Assembly (NCBI RefSeq): GCF_014905555.1
Contig: NZ_BNGS01000004.1
Coordinates: forward strand, 372,001 to 436,000
Source: Streptomyces sp. Y2F8-2
GTDB lineage: Bacteria > Actinomycetota > Actinomycetes > Streptomycetales > Streptomycetaceae
Direction: 5' to 3'
DNA: 64,000 nucleotides
Shown here one piece after another: positions 43,633-52,256 of the stretch (positions are counted from its first letter, which is position 1; every line of letters starts with the position of its first letter). The position numbers were made by a program, and so were the translations under genes. Below the pieces are notes generated by a model. That model did not search any database and had not been told where the DNA came from. It saw only the letters and a program-made list of their open reading frames with translations.

Positions 43633-44100
43633 TCAGGTCAGTGCGCGCGCTGAGGCGCCGGGCCGTGTGTAAGCCTGTCGCGGGCTGAGAGGCCCGTGAT
43701 CGCCTGTGCAGATGACGACGGCTTCCAGGGGTTCGCCGCAGTCGCGGTGGCGGACCTCCAGGGGCGGTCCCTCCGGGTCCGCCGTGTAGCGGTCGCCCCA
43801 CTGTTTGAGCGCGATCATCACGGGCCACAGATCCCAGCCCTTGCGTGTGAGCCGGTATTCATGGCGGGTGCGGTGGCCCGGCTCGCGGTACGGGACGGTG
43901 ACCAGGATCCCGGCCGCGACCAGTTTGCGCAGCCGGTCCGACAGGACCGCATCGGACAGCCCCACGTGGCGGCGGAAGTCGTCGAAGCGGCGCACGCCGT
44001 TCATGGCGTCGCGCAACACCAGCAGCGACCACTTCTCGCCGATCAGGTCCAGGGTGCGCTGGACCGTGCAGTTCTCGGGGCTCGTCTCCAGCCAGGTCAT
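43633..44100 (-). CDS. HxlR-family winged-helix regulator
   Basis: 155 residues from ATG 44100. HxlR domain: NCTVQRTLDLIGEKWSLLVLRDA, RRFDDFRRHVGLSDAVLSDRLRKLV and the wing VTVPYREPGHRTRHEY. A C-terminal part holds two Cys (HRDCGEP, VICTGDHG), as in the paralogue at 29237. A start at 44127 is possible, but it would place the first of four CTGGCT/AGCCAG half-sites inside the gene. It is divergent from a thioesterase gene, the likely target. Confidence 0.9.
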   Translation of the reverse strand: MTWLETSPENCTVQRTLDLIGEKWSLLVLRDAMNGVRRFDDFRRHVGLSDAVLSDRLRKLVAAGILVTVPYREPGHRTRHEYRLTRKGWDLWPVMIALKQWGDRYTADPEGPPLEVRHRDCGEPLEAVVICTGDHGPLSPRQAYTRPGASARALT

Positions 44101-44114
44101 AGGGCCATCGTAGG

Positions 44115-44172
44115 CTGGCTTCGCCATTGACAGCCAGGTGTGGCGCTGGCTAACTTTCCTTTCTGAAGCCAG
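44115..44172. promoter_or_regulatory. Four alternating half-sites between HxlR and thioesterase genes
   Basis: CTGGCT (44115), AGCCAG (44132), CTGGCT (44146) and AGCCAG (44167) alternate in the 91-base gap, each pair forming an inverted repeat with 8- to 15-base spacers. This fits two regulator dimers bound side by side. GCTAACTT and TTCTGAA within it also occur near the other HxlR gene. Confidence 0.6.
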
Positions 44173-44191
44173 CACGGGGAAGGAAGCGCTC

Positions 44192-44686
44192 ATGACGAGG
44201 TCACGCACGTTCGAGTGGAAGGACCCCAGCGTCTCCGCTGCCGCGGTCGGGCAGGAGAGCGGGCTCGACTTCCTTCGCAGCGTGCTCAGCGGGCGTCTGC
44301 CTGCCCCGCCCATCGCCGCGACCCTCGGCTTCACCCTGGAGGAGGTCGAGTTCGGCCGTGCCGTCTTCGCCCTGGAACCGGGGGAGGAGCACTACAACCC
44401 CATCGGCAGCGTCCACGGCGGCGTCTACGCCACCCTGCTCGACTCGGCCGCCGGTTGTGCCGTGCAGTCCGTCCTCCCGACAGGCATGGGCTACACCTCG
44501 CTCGACCTGAGTCTGAAATTCCTGCGCCCGATGACCGTCGACACCGGCAAGGTCCGCGCAGTCGGCACCGTCCTCAACCACGGCCGCCGTACGGCCCTCG
44601 CCCAGGCGGAGCTGTTCGACCCCCAGGACCGCCTGCTCGCCCACGCCACCAGCAGCTGCATGCTCTTTCCCGTCACCCCCAGTTAG
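44192..44686 (+). CDS. PaaI-type hotdog thioesterase
   Basis: 164 residues from ATG 44192, behind GGGGAAGGAAG. The hotdog fold is clear: EHYNPIGSVHGGVYATLLDSAAGCAV around the long helix (NxxG...HGG...D is the PaaI catalytic pattern), then YTSLDLSLKFLRPM. It should hydrolyse an acyl- or aryl-CoA thioester. Probably under the divergent HxlR regulator, since HxlR proteins often sense reactive or aromatic compounds; substrate unknown. Confidence 0.9.
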   Translation: MTRSRTFEWKDPSVSAAAVGQESGLDFLRSVLSGRLPAPPIAATLGFTLEEVEFGRAVFALEPGEEHYNPIGSVHGGVYATLLDSAAGCAVQSVLPTGMGYTSLDLSLKFLRPMTVDTGKVRAVGTVLNHGRRTALAQAELFDPQDRLLAHATSSCMLFPVTPS

Positions 44687-44888
44687 AGCCTCGGCGGTCG
44701 GCAAGCGCACGGTGAGCGCGCCGTCGGGCGCGCCGCCCGGGCGCTTCGTTTCGAGTGCGGCTCCTGGTGATCGCGGAGGCCCCTCCGGGCCGATGAGGCC
44801 CAGGGGTCGCGCTCGTATGGCTTTGCCCGGGCGGACCCGTCACCCTGAAGGCGGGCGGACACCTCGTCGAGTGGAGGTGCGCGGGCAC

Positions 44889-47180
44889 GTGCGTACACCT
44901 GGCCGAACCCGGCTCCCTCCGGCCGCAGCGTGGCTGCGTGCCCGCGATCCCGACCTGGCCGCGACCCGTCGCGCCGGGCGCACCGCGATCGTCATGCCCG
45001 CGCTGTTCGCCCTGTGCGGCCAGGTGATCGGGTCGCCGACGATGGCTGCCTTCGCCGCGTTCGGCTCGTTCTCGATGCTGCTGCTCGTGGATTTCAGCGG
45101 CCCGATGGTGCAGCGACTACGGGCGCACCTGGGTCTCGCGGTGGCCTGGGCGGTACTCGTCTGCCTGGGCACGCTCGTCGCGCACCAGACCTGGCTCGCG
45201 GTGACCAGCATGGTGGTGATCGGCTTCCTGGTGCTGTTCGCCGGGGTGGTCAGTTCCGTTCTCGCCGGCACGTCGACCGCCCTTTTGCTGGCCTTCGTCC
45301 TCCCCGTGACGTCCCCGGTGCCGCTGTCGCAGCTGCCCGCCCGGCTCGCCGGAGCGGGTCTGGCAGCGGCCGCAGCCATGATCGCGGTCTGTCTTCTATG
45401 GCCTCGGCCCACCATTGATCCGCTCAGCGCGCCGGCGGCCCGCGTGTGCCGCGCGGCGGCGGCGCAACTGCGCACGGACGCCTCTCTGCTGGCCGGCGGC
45501 CCGGACGCGCCCAGCGGCACGAAGTGCCGGGCCGTCGCCGACGAGGCCGCGACCGCGGCGGCCGACCTGCGCGGTGTCTTCGACGCCACCCCCTACCGGC
45601 CCACAGGCCTGTCCGTCGGCTCCCGTGCCGTCGTTCGCCTGGTCGACGAACTGACCTGGCTCAGCAGCATCCTGGCCGACAGCGCACCCCCGCTCGACGA
45701 CCGCCCGGCCTGCGACGTCGACGCCCGTGCCGTACGTCGTGCCGCCGCCGCGGTTCTGGACGAGGCGGCCGACCTGCTCGACGCGCCGCGCAACGCTCCG
45801 GACGGGTTGCGCACCGCGGCCGGCGACCTGCGTGCGGCCATGGCCCGGATGGAGCGCAACGCCACTGCACGACTGCCCGTCCACCACGCGGGAGCCGGTA
45901 CGCCCGCACAGGTGCACCCCGTCATCGGGGCCCTGGACCTGTCCTTCCGTGCGCAGGAGCTGGGTTTCGCGACGCTCCAGATCGCCGACAACGTCGACCT
46001 GGCCTCGGCCGCCGAGCGCCGCAGCTGGCCCGAGCGTCTGCTCGGGCGCGAGCCCGGTGCCGTCGCCAGACCGCTGGTCGCGGCCCGCGAGCGGGCCGCC
46101 GCGCACCTTCAGCCGCAGTCCGTCTGGTTGCACAACAGCCTGCGGGGCGCGATCGGCCTGGGCATCGCGGTCGCTCTTGCGGACCTGATCAGCGTCCAGC
46201 ACTCCTTCTGGGTGCTGCTGGGCACCCTGTCGGTGCTGCGTTCCAACGCCCTCAACACCGGACAGAACGCGCTCCGCGCCGTCGGCGGCACGATCGCGGG
46301 ATCGATCGTCGGGGCCGGACTGCTCCAGCTCATCGGACAGCACGGCACGGTGCTCTGGTTCTTGCTGCCGTTCGCCGTCCTCCTGGCCGGCATCGCCCCC
46401 GCGGTCATCTCGTTCGCCGCCGGTCAGGCCTCCTTCACCATCACCCTCGTCGTCCTGTTCAACATCGGCCAGAACCCCGACTGGCACATCGTGCTGCTGC
46501 GCATCGAGGACATCGTGATCGGCTGCGCCGTGAGCGTGCTGGTCGGCCTGTTCTTCTGGCCACGCGGCGCCGCGGCGGCCGTGGAGCGGGCCCTCGCCGA
46601 GGCGTACACGGACAGCGCCCGTTATCTGGCGGGCGCTGTCGAGTACGCCGTCGGCCGCTGCGGCGGCGGTGTCCCGTCGGCGGAGTTCGCGCTGCAGGAG
46701 GGTCGCGAGGCCGCCGCCGCGGCGCGACGGCTCGACGACGCCTTCCGCACCTACCTCGCCGAACGCGGGCAGAAGCCGGTGCCGCTCGCAGACATGACCA
46801 CCCTGGTCACCGGCATCGTCGGACTGCGCCTCGCCGCGGACGCGGTTCTGGGGCTGTGGCAGCGTGCCGCACAACCGCACGGCGAAGCCGATCGGGCGCA
46901 GGCACGCCTCGTTCTCCTGAGCGCCGCCGGAAGGGTCTCCGGCTGGTACCGGGACCTGGCCGCCGGTCTGGGCCGGGACGGCTCCGTCCGCGATCCGCTG
47001 CCGCGCAACCCCACGGCCGAGGCGCAGTTGGTCGATTCCCTGCGCCGCGACCTCAGCGACGAGCACGGGCGGGCCACGGACACGGCCGTCCGCATCATCT
47101 GGACCGCCGACCACCTCGACGCCGCGCGCCGCCTGCAGCCGAGCCTGGCGGCAGCGGCGCGGCCGGGCAGCGCGTCCTGA
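44889..47180 (+). CDS. FUSC-family membrane protein
   Basis: 763 residues from GTG 44889, with GGAGGT ten bases before; longer frames add Pro/Arg-rich sequence without support. Two membrane blocks of several helices, at about 35-180 and 420-560, each followed by a cytosolic helical part, is the FUSC (fusaric acid resistance/aromatic exporter) plan. RGAIGLGIAVALADLISVQHSFWVLLGTLSVLRSNAL marks the second block, whose core is SFWVLLGTLSVLR. Such proteins are thought to export aromatic acids. No periplasmic adaptor is expected in Gram-positives. Possibly read on from the thioesterase gene. Confidence 0.88.
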   Translation: MRTPGRTRLPPAAAWLRARDPDLAATRRAGRTAIVMPALFALCGQVIGSPTMAAFAAFGSFSMLLLVDFSGPMVQRLRAHLGLAVAWAVLVCLGTLVAHQTWLAVTSMVVIGFLVLFAGVVSSVLAGTSTALLLAFVLPVTSPVPLSQLPARLAGAGLAAAAAMIAVCLLWPRPTIDPLSAPAARVCRAAAAQLRTDASLLAGGPDAPSGTKCRAVADEAATAAADLRGVFDATPYRPTGLSVGSRAVVRLVDELTWLSSILADSAPPLDDRPACDVDARAVRRAAAAVLDEAADLLDAPRNAPDGLRTAAGDLRAAMARMERNATARLPVHHAGAGTPAQVHPVIGALDLSFRAQELGFATLQIADNVDLASAAERRSWPERLLGREPGAVARPLVAARERAAAHLQPQSVWLHNSLRGAIGLGIAVALADLISVQHSFWVLLGTLSVLRSNALNTGQNALRAVGGTIAGSIVGAGLLQLIGQHGTVLWFLLPFAVLLAGIAPAVISFAAGQASFTITLVVLFNIGQNPDWHIVLLRIEDIVIGCAVSVLVGLFFWPRGAAAAVERALAEAYTDSARYLAGAVEYAVGRCGGGVPSAEFALQEGREAAAAARRLDDAFRTYLAERGQKPVPLADMTTLVTGIVGLRLAADAVLGLWQRAAQPHGEADRAQARLVLLSAAGRVSGWYRDLAAGLGRDGSVRDPLPRNPTAEAQLVDSLRRDLSDEHGRATDTAVRIIWTADHLDAARRLQPSLAAAARPGSAS

Positions 47181-47497
47181 CCGAGGACGAGCCGTTCCGG
47201 CTCGGTTCCGCCCTGCGGCCTTCGCCGAAAGCCGGTCCGTCCGGCGGCGGTACCGGCTACAGTCGGCGGGCGGTCGGGTGTTGATCCGAGGGGGGCGGAC
47301 GATGACCGGAAGCATGATGATGCGATGCCCGGCGCGGACCGGGGTCCGGGTCCGGGCGACCGGCCGGCGACTCCTTGCACTCGCCGTTCCGCGCGCCGTC
47401 GGACACCGGCGGCTTCCGACCCGGCAGGCCCCCCGGGGCGCGTTCCTGCGGCGCCGCCCGGCCGGACTTCCGTCCCTGCCAGTGAGGTGGTACCTCG
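47181..47497. other. 317-bp intergenic region
   Basis: Between the FUSC gene and the P450 gene, same direction. A 77-codon frame from 47278 overlaps the P450 start and has random arginine-rich sequence; I do not believe it. Otherwise a presumed P450 promoter, not identified. Confidence 0.4.
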
Positions 47498-48694
47498 ATG
47501 AGCATCGTTGACCTCGCCGCGCTCGGCGAGTCCTTCACCCGCGACCCCTACTCCGTGTACGCCCGCTTACGGGCCCAGGGCCCGGTGCACCGCATCCGGA
47601 TGCCGGAAGGGGGCGCGGAGGCCTGGCTGGTCGTCGGATACGAGGCCGGACGCGCGGCGCTGGCGGACTCCCGGCTCTCCAAGGACTGGAGCAAAGCGTC
47701 CCCCTCTCTGCCGCTGGGGGCCGTCTCGTCCGGCCCGCACATGCTCAGGGCCGATCCGCCGGACCACACCCGGCTGCGCAAACTGGTCGCCCGCCAGTTC
47801 ACCGCGCGCCGGGTGGAGGAACTCGCGCCGCGCATCCAGAAGACGACCGATGCGCTCCTGGACCGGATGCTCGCCGCCCCCGACGGGCGCGCCGACCTCG
47901 TCGAGGCACTGTCCTTCCCGCTGCCCATCTCCGTGATCTGCGAACTCCTCGGCGTTCCGGACCTCGACCGCGACTCCTTCCGGAGGTGGTCGAACGATGC
48001 GCTCGGCGCCACCGACCCCGAAGAGCGGACAGCCGCGGCGACCGCGATGGCGCGCTACTTGGCCGAGTTGGTGGAGGGCAAGCGGCACCGGCCCGGCGAC
48101 GACCTCATGAGCGCGCTGATCCACGGTTCGGACGAGGACGGCGACAGGCTGTCCCACGAGGAGCTTCTCGGCATGGCCTGGCTCCTGCTCGTCGCAGGCC
48201 ACGAGACGACCGTGAACCTCGTCTCCAACGGCGTGCTCGCCCTCCTCACCCATCCCGAGCAGTTGGCCGCCCTGCGCGCCGACCTCTCCCTCATCGACGC
48301 CGCGGTCGAGGAGATGCTGCGCTACGACGGCCCGGTGGAGACCCCCACGTACCGCTTCACCACCGAGCCGCTGACCATCGGCGACACTGCCATCCCCGGG
48401 GGCGGCGAACTCGTCCTCGTCGCCATGGCCGACGCCAACCGTGACCCCGCGCGCTTCCCCTCGCCCGACCGCTTCGACATCTCCCGTGACGCCCGCGGCC
48501 ATGTGGCGTTCGGCCATGGCATCCACTACTGCCTGGGGGCGCCGCTGGCCCGCCTGGAGACCCGCATCGCCATCAGGACTCTGCTGGAACGCTGTGGCGA
48601 CCTCGCCCTGGACATCCACCCGGCAGCGATCACCTGGCGCCCGGGGATGATGATCCGCGGTCCGCGAAGCCTGCCCGTCCGGTTCAGCCGGTAG
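47498..48694 (+). CDS. Cytochrome P450 (CYP107/105-like)
   Basis: 398 residues, a soluble bacterial P450. I-helix oxygen motif LLVAGHETT (about 235), ExxR in VEEMLRYDG (about 272) and haem loop FGHGIHYCLGAPLAR with Cys (about 344). FGHG-HxCLGxxLAR is the Streptomyces class I pattern, which takes electrons from a ferredoxin; none is encoded beside it. Start ATG 47498 is preceded by GTGAGGTGGTACC. Such enzymes hydroxylate xenobiotics or secondary metabolites. Confidence 0.95.
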   Translation: MSIVDLAALGESFTRDPYSVYARLRAQGPVHRIRMPEGGAEAWLVVGYEAGRAALADSRLSKDWSKASPSLPLGAVSSGPHMLRADPPDHTRLRKLVARQFTARRVEELAPRIQKTTDALLDRMLAAPDGRADLVEALSFPLPISVICELLGVPDLDRDSFRRWSNDALGATDPEERTAAATAMARYLAELVEGKRHRPGDDLMSALIHGSDEDGDRLSHEELLGMAWLLLVAGHETTVNLVSNGVLALLTHPEQLAALRADLSLIDAAVEEMLRYDGPVETPTYRFTTEPLTIGDTAIPGGGELVLVAMADANRDPARFPSPDRFDISRDARGHVAFGHGIHYCLGAPLARLETRIAIRTLLERCGDLALDIHPAAITWRPGMMIRGPRSLPVRFSR

Positions 48695-49229
48695 CCCACC
48701 GGTCACCGGGCGCGGGAGAGGAGGGGAGCGGGGTTCCGGTCGCCCTCGGGCCGCCGGTGTGACTCTTGTCATGGCCGACCTCTGTCGTACGGCGACGCCT
48801 AGTAGCTCCCCGCCTCCTTCTCATTTGGTGTTCATGTGCCGCCAAGCGGACATTCCTCACCGAGGCTGTGCGGCATTATCGATCATTCCTTCATCCCGGA
48901 TTTTCCTTCTTTCCTCGCTCCTTTGACGGCGTCACGGAGAATCGGGAATGCGCTGAGCGGGATTTAGCGTGCCCGTCGATGTCTGGCAAGAGTCGCGTTT
49001 TCCTACGAGAAAGCCTAGTACTCCGCGCTCATTGCCCTTGTTGCCCCGCCTTCCGAGAATGACCGGGCCGCAGGGCGTCCCGGAATCTACTGCGCCGGCT
49101 CCCGTGCAGGTGGCCGGGGTTGGCGTTGCGTACAGCGCACACCGCATGGTTCCGCACGTGGAATTGTCATGCGCCGTAAATGCCGGGGTGCTGCGAGAAG
49201 CGATGCCAATACCTAGTGAGGACGGTCGC
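48695..49229. other. 535-bp upstream region of the CAP-domain gene, with an AT-richer leader
   Basis: No gene is supported. From about 48815 to 48960 the sequence is clearly less GC-rich than its neighbours and rich in short T runs (ttcatcccggattttccttctttcc within it), so it is likely a regulatory leader and promoter. A frame open from 48969 into the CAP gene lacks a ribosome site. Cell-wall hydrolase genes of Streptomyces may carry c-di-AMP riboswitches here, but I could not find the riboswitch core. Confidence 0.45.
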
Positions 49230-49943
49230 GTGAGCAAGCACCGCAGGACATTGCACCACCGAAAGGCAGTCATAGCCGCCGTCGCCATCGCCGCCGTCGG
49301 CGTCCCGTCCGTCGCCATGGCCTGTGCGGACTCCTACAACGGACGGCCGAACACGCACCGTTCACACCATCACTGGCGCCACAGCTCCGGCAGTGCCGCG
49401 AAATGGCACCGGGCGAAGACGACCGGGAGTCCGGCGCCCCAGGTCAAGGCGAGCCCTTCGGCGACCACCGCCCCCACCACCCGGCCCACGGCTTCGAGCG
49501 CCCCGGCGACCACCGCCCCCTCCACTCGGCCGACGGCTTCGAGTGCTCCGACATCCAGTGCCCCCGCCTCTGCCACGGCGCGCGTCGTCGCGCTCGTCAA
49601 CAGTGAGCGGGCCAAGGTGGGTTGTGCACCGCTGACCGTCAACTCGAAGCTGGCGAAGGCCGCTCAGGCACACAGCGCCGACATGGCCGCCCACCAGAAC
49701 ATGTCCCACACCGGCTCCGACGGCTCCTCCCCGGGTGACCGGATCACCAGCGCCGGATACTCCTGGAGCTCGTACGGCGAGAACATCGCCTACGGCTACA
49801 GCACCCCCGAGAGTGTCATGGCAGGGTGGATGGCCAGCCCCGGACACAAGCGGAACATCCTCGACTGCGGATTCAAGGAGATCGGCGTAGGCCTCGCCCA
49901 GCCCGGCTCCTACTGGACGCAGGACTTCGGCACCGCCCGCTGA
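49230..49943 (+). CDS. Secreted CAP-domain (SCP/PR1-like) protein
   Basis: 237 residues from GTG 49230 (GTGAGGACGG upstream). Signal peptide: AVIAAVAIAAVGVPSVAMA. A His/Ser stretch and a linker with the repeat TTAP(T/S)TRPTASSAP lead to the CAP domain (about 110-237): ARVVALVNSERAKVGCAPLT, MSHTGSDGSSPGDRI, YGENIAYGYSTPESVMAGWMASPGHKRNIL and GVGLAQPGSYWTQDFG. The His, Glu and His of the CAP cavity are present. Bacterial members of the YkwD type are extracellular; function is not settled. Confidence 0.92.
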   Translation: MSKHRRTLHHRKAVIAAVAIAAVGVPSVAMACADSYNGRPNTHRSHHHWRHSSGSAAKWHRAKTTGSPAPQVKASPSATTAPTTRPTASSAPATTAPSTRPTASSAPTSSAPASATARVVALVNSERAKVGCAPLTVNSKLAKAAQAHSADMAAHQNMSHTGSDGSSPGDRITSAGYSWSSYGENIAYGYSTPESVMAGWMASPGHKRNILDCGFKEIGVGLAQPGSYWTQDFGTAR

Positions 49944-50088
49944 CCACGCCGCCTCGCCGACGACTCACCTGACTCGGCGGGGCGGTGGCGTTCGGCCCGC
50001 GCATATCCGGCCGCCCTGTGGGCCCATGACCCAAGGGCGGTCGGATCATCACCACCTGCGGACGGCAGGCGGCCCGTGCCCGGGGTGA

Positions 50089-50628
50089 TCAGGGCCGGGC
50101 GCCTGTCTCCACTGCGTCCGGTGCGGTGTCCGGCGATGGCTGCGGCGTCCACTGCGACCGCAGCAGCAGTCGTACGCGGTGGAAGAGGAAGGCAGCCATC
50201 GGGAGTTCGACGAAGACGGCGAGCGCGGTGGACGTCCAGACCGCGGACGTGCCCAGGGCGAGCGAGACATCGAACCATGCGTCGCACACCAGGAGCACGG
50301 CGGTCGCCAGGGCGGGCAACACCACGGCGCGGTGGCGGCGCATTCCGAGGACCGCTGTCGCCCCCAGTGCCGTGAGGAGCAGTATGTCGAAGCCGACCCA
50401 GGTCGTGCGCCATGCGTGGACGCGGTAGTCGGACGGCAGGGTCACTCCCAGTACCACCGTCCAGGGAATCAGTCCCAGTGCCGACACCGCGAGCAACTCG
50501 AGGGTGTGCCGTCGGCGCCGCTCGAGCAGAGCGTCCCGGCCGGCCCGTCCCGCAAGTGGCGGGCGCACCGGTCTTGAGACGTCCTCGCAGGGGACGGTCT
50601 GCACCGGGTCCTGTGTCGCCCGGCTCAT
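50089..50628 (-). CDS. Four-helix membrane protein of unknown function
   Basis: 179 residues from ATG 50628. A charged N-terminus (about 1-45, including RDALLERRRRHTLELL) is followed by four hydrophobic helices: SALGLIPWTVVLGVTLP, GFDILLLTALGATAVLG, VVLPALATAVLLVCDAWFDVSLALG and WTSTALAVFVELPMAAFLF. The third has conserved-looking DAWFD acidic residues. No family recognised. Its start overlaps the stop of the next upstream gene (ATGA), so the two are translated together. Confidence 0.75.
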   Translation of the reverse strand: MSRATQDPVQTVPCEDVSRPVRPPLAGRAGRDALLERRRRHTLELLAVSALGLIPWTVVLGVTLPSDYRVHAWRTTWVGFDILLLTALGATAVLGMRRHRAVVLPALATAVLLVCDAWFDVSLALGTSAVWTSTALAVFVELPMAAFLFHRVRLLLRSQWTPQPSPDTAPDAVETGARP

Positions 50629-50894
50629 CGGCGCGCCGCTTCCTCGGCGACGACGGGCGAAGGTGCGGGGTACCAGGCCGCGAGGCGCCGCGTGGTGAGC
50701 CAGCCGAGACCGGCCAGGAACACGCCGAACACAGCCTCCGGAAGGTGCTGGCTCACCAGCATCACCGCGGCAGCGGAGTCCAGGCCCATCGCCAGAAGGA
50801 TGAACGCGGCGCGCCGCCAGGCCTGACGCGGTGCGGTGGCTGCCACAGGACGGTCGGGCCGGCGGTGAAAGACGGCCGATGTGCTGTGGCTCAT
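50625..50894 (-). CDS. Small two-helix membrane protein, coupled to the next gene
   Basis: 89 residues from ATG 50894 (AGGAGAGGTGG upstream). Two hydrophobic helices, AAFILLAMGLDSAAAVMLV and VFGVFLAGLGWLTT. Stop and start of the downstream gene share ATGA. Unknown function; the two-gene unit probably makes a small membrane complex. An 8-bp inverted repeat (GCCTCCGG 50937-50944, CCGGAGGC 50969-50976) lies in its upstream region. Confidence 0.7.
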   Translation of the reverse strand: MSHSTSAVFHRRPDRPVAATAPRQAWRRAAFILLAMGLDSAAAVMLVSQHLPEAVFGVFLAGLGWLTTRRLAAWYPAPSPVVAEEAARR

Positions 50895-51051
50895 CGCGGC
50901 CACCTCTCCTGACCCGTTCGTTCTTGGTCCATGTCAGCCTCCGGAGATCCGAGAGATGACAGGCACAACCGGAGGCATATCTCCTGTTATTCCGGCCGAG
51001 GCCGTCAGGGCTGCCCTTCACGGGGTGATGTGCGGCACACCGTCGGGCGGT

Positions 51052-51576
51052 TCACAGGGCGTTGAGCAGGATGACGTAGACACCGATGCCGATGCCGATG
51101 CCGATGCCGGTGCCAATGCCGACGCTGAGGATGGTGCGCCGGCCGAAGCCCAGGTGCACGCCGATGGTGACGGCGACGGCGAGCAGGGCGTACCAGGCGC
51201 CGTGCGCGTCCTCGGTCATGGTGCCGTGCAGTGCGGTCACGGCGAGGATCAGCAGAATGCCCGCCGGCATCCATCCCGACAGCTGTCGCACCAGTGCCGA
51301 GCCACGCAGTCTGCCGAGCACCGCGAAGGGCACGGCCCGCAGGGCGAGGGTGATGGTGAAGACGGCCCGTAGGGCACCGGGCTCGACGATCGGGCGCCCG
51401 CCCGTGGTCAGGCGGTGAGTCCCGCGTCGCGGGCCAGGAGAGCGGCCTGGACGCCGCGATCGGTGTCGCAGTGCCGTGGGTGAAGGACAGGCGCGGCAGG
51501 CCGTACTGACCCGGGCGGACCGTGCGCCGACCGAGCCACGAGAGGAACACAACCCGTGGGCGCGTGGCGCAGGCAC
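51052..51576 (-). CDS. AzlD-like branched-chain amino acid transport protein, start unclear
   Basis: The last 110 residues are an AzlD protein: AVFTITLALRAVPFAVLGRLRG, LVRQLSGWMPAGILLILAVTAL and a glycine/isoleucine-rich last helix. Normally AzlD is encoded right after AzlC and forms an exporter with it. Here no AzlC-like sequence is found upstream, and the frame before residue 60 looks like random coding with no good ATG or GTG near the expected start. It may start at a non-standard codon near 51430 or be a relic of an azlCD pair. Coordinates give the longest frame. Confidence 0.6.
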   Translation of the reverse strand: MPAPRAHGLCSSRGSVGARSARVSTACRACPSPTALRHRSRRPGRSPGPRRGTHRLTTGGRPIVEPGALRAVFTITLALRAVPFAVLGRLRGSALVRQLSGWMPAGILLILAVTALHGTMTEDAHGAWYALLAVAVTIGVHLGFGRRTILSVGIGTGIGIGIGIGVYVILLNAL

Positions 51577-51717
51577 GTCGGCACGGTGCTGACCGCGACG
51601 CTCACGCCCGTGCGTCGAGCGTGGGCGGCTGAACTGTGCCGTGAAGTGGCCCGCTCACCGCCGGATTGCCGCCGAACCGCGCGAGCAGGCCGCCGTCGAT
51701 CGGCTGCCGACTCCTCG

Positions 51718-52002
51718 CTATGCGGAAGCCACGACTTGGCCGGACATGACCTGGGGAGGGTTGGGGAGCAGCGACGCGACGTTGTGCCGCACGAAGGCCG
51801 CCGCCTTCTCGATCGATTCCTCGACCCCCTCCTCGCTTTCGAAGACAGTGGTCGAGATCATGACTCCGTCTCCGGCGTCGACCCAGTAGTAGGCGAGGAG
51901 TCCCGGGATCTGGCGGATCAGCGGCACGAACTCCTCACTCACCCTGCGCCCTGCCTCGGCCGGATCGGTCACCCCTTCGTACCGTCTGACGGCTGCGTAC
52001 AC
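51718..52002 (-). CDS. Small dimeric-barrel-like protein
   Basis: 94 residues from GTG 52002, chosen because GAGGAGAACAGC is just upstream. The order strand-helix-strand-strand-helix (VYAAVRRYEGV, EFVPLIRQIPGLLAYYWVDAGDGVMISTTVFES, EESIEKAAAFVRHNV) is that of ABM/YCII-like ferredoxin-fold proteins. Role unknown; members include small monooxygenases. It is followed 140 bases later by the AzlD-like region. Confidence 0.75.
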   Translation of the reverse strand: MYAAVRRYEGVTDPAEAGRRVSEEFVPLIRQIPGLLAYYWVDAGDGVMISTTVFESEEGVEESIEKAAAFVRHNVASLLPNPPQVMSGQVVASA

Positions 52003-52256
52003 GCTGTTCTCCTCACGAGTCCGGGGCATCATCACTTGCTGTCCGCAGACGCCGTACCCGTGCGACCCCTGCTCCGCTCGCGAGTCGTTCGTCAATCACC
52101 GGAAGGGGCCGACCCGTGGTCCGAATGGCGGCCTTCGCTGTCGCGGTTGCGCCCGACCGACTCGTAGCCGCGGAATCAACGCAACTCCGGCAACACGGAG
52201 CGCCGGGCGGCCCGCCCGCCATGGGCGCACTGCCAGGGCAATGCGTGAGGACAGCG

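Noticed and set aside
47278..47511. 77-codon frame overlapping the P450 start
   Set aside because: Random-looking sequence and overlap with a well-supported start.
48815..49229. c-di-AMP (ydaO-type) riboswitch before the CAP-domain gene
   Set aside because: I could not find the conserved core sequence or pairing; only the location would fit.
50881..50903. GTG start three codons earlier for the small membrane protein
   Set aside because: The purine-rich ribosome site would be only one base from that GTG; spacing is normal for ATG 50894.
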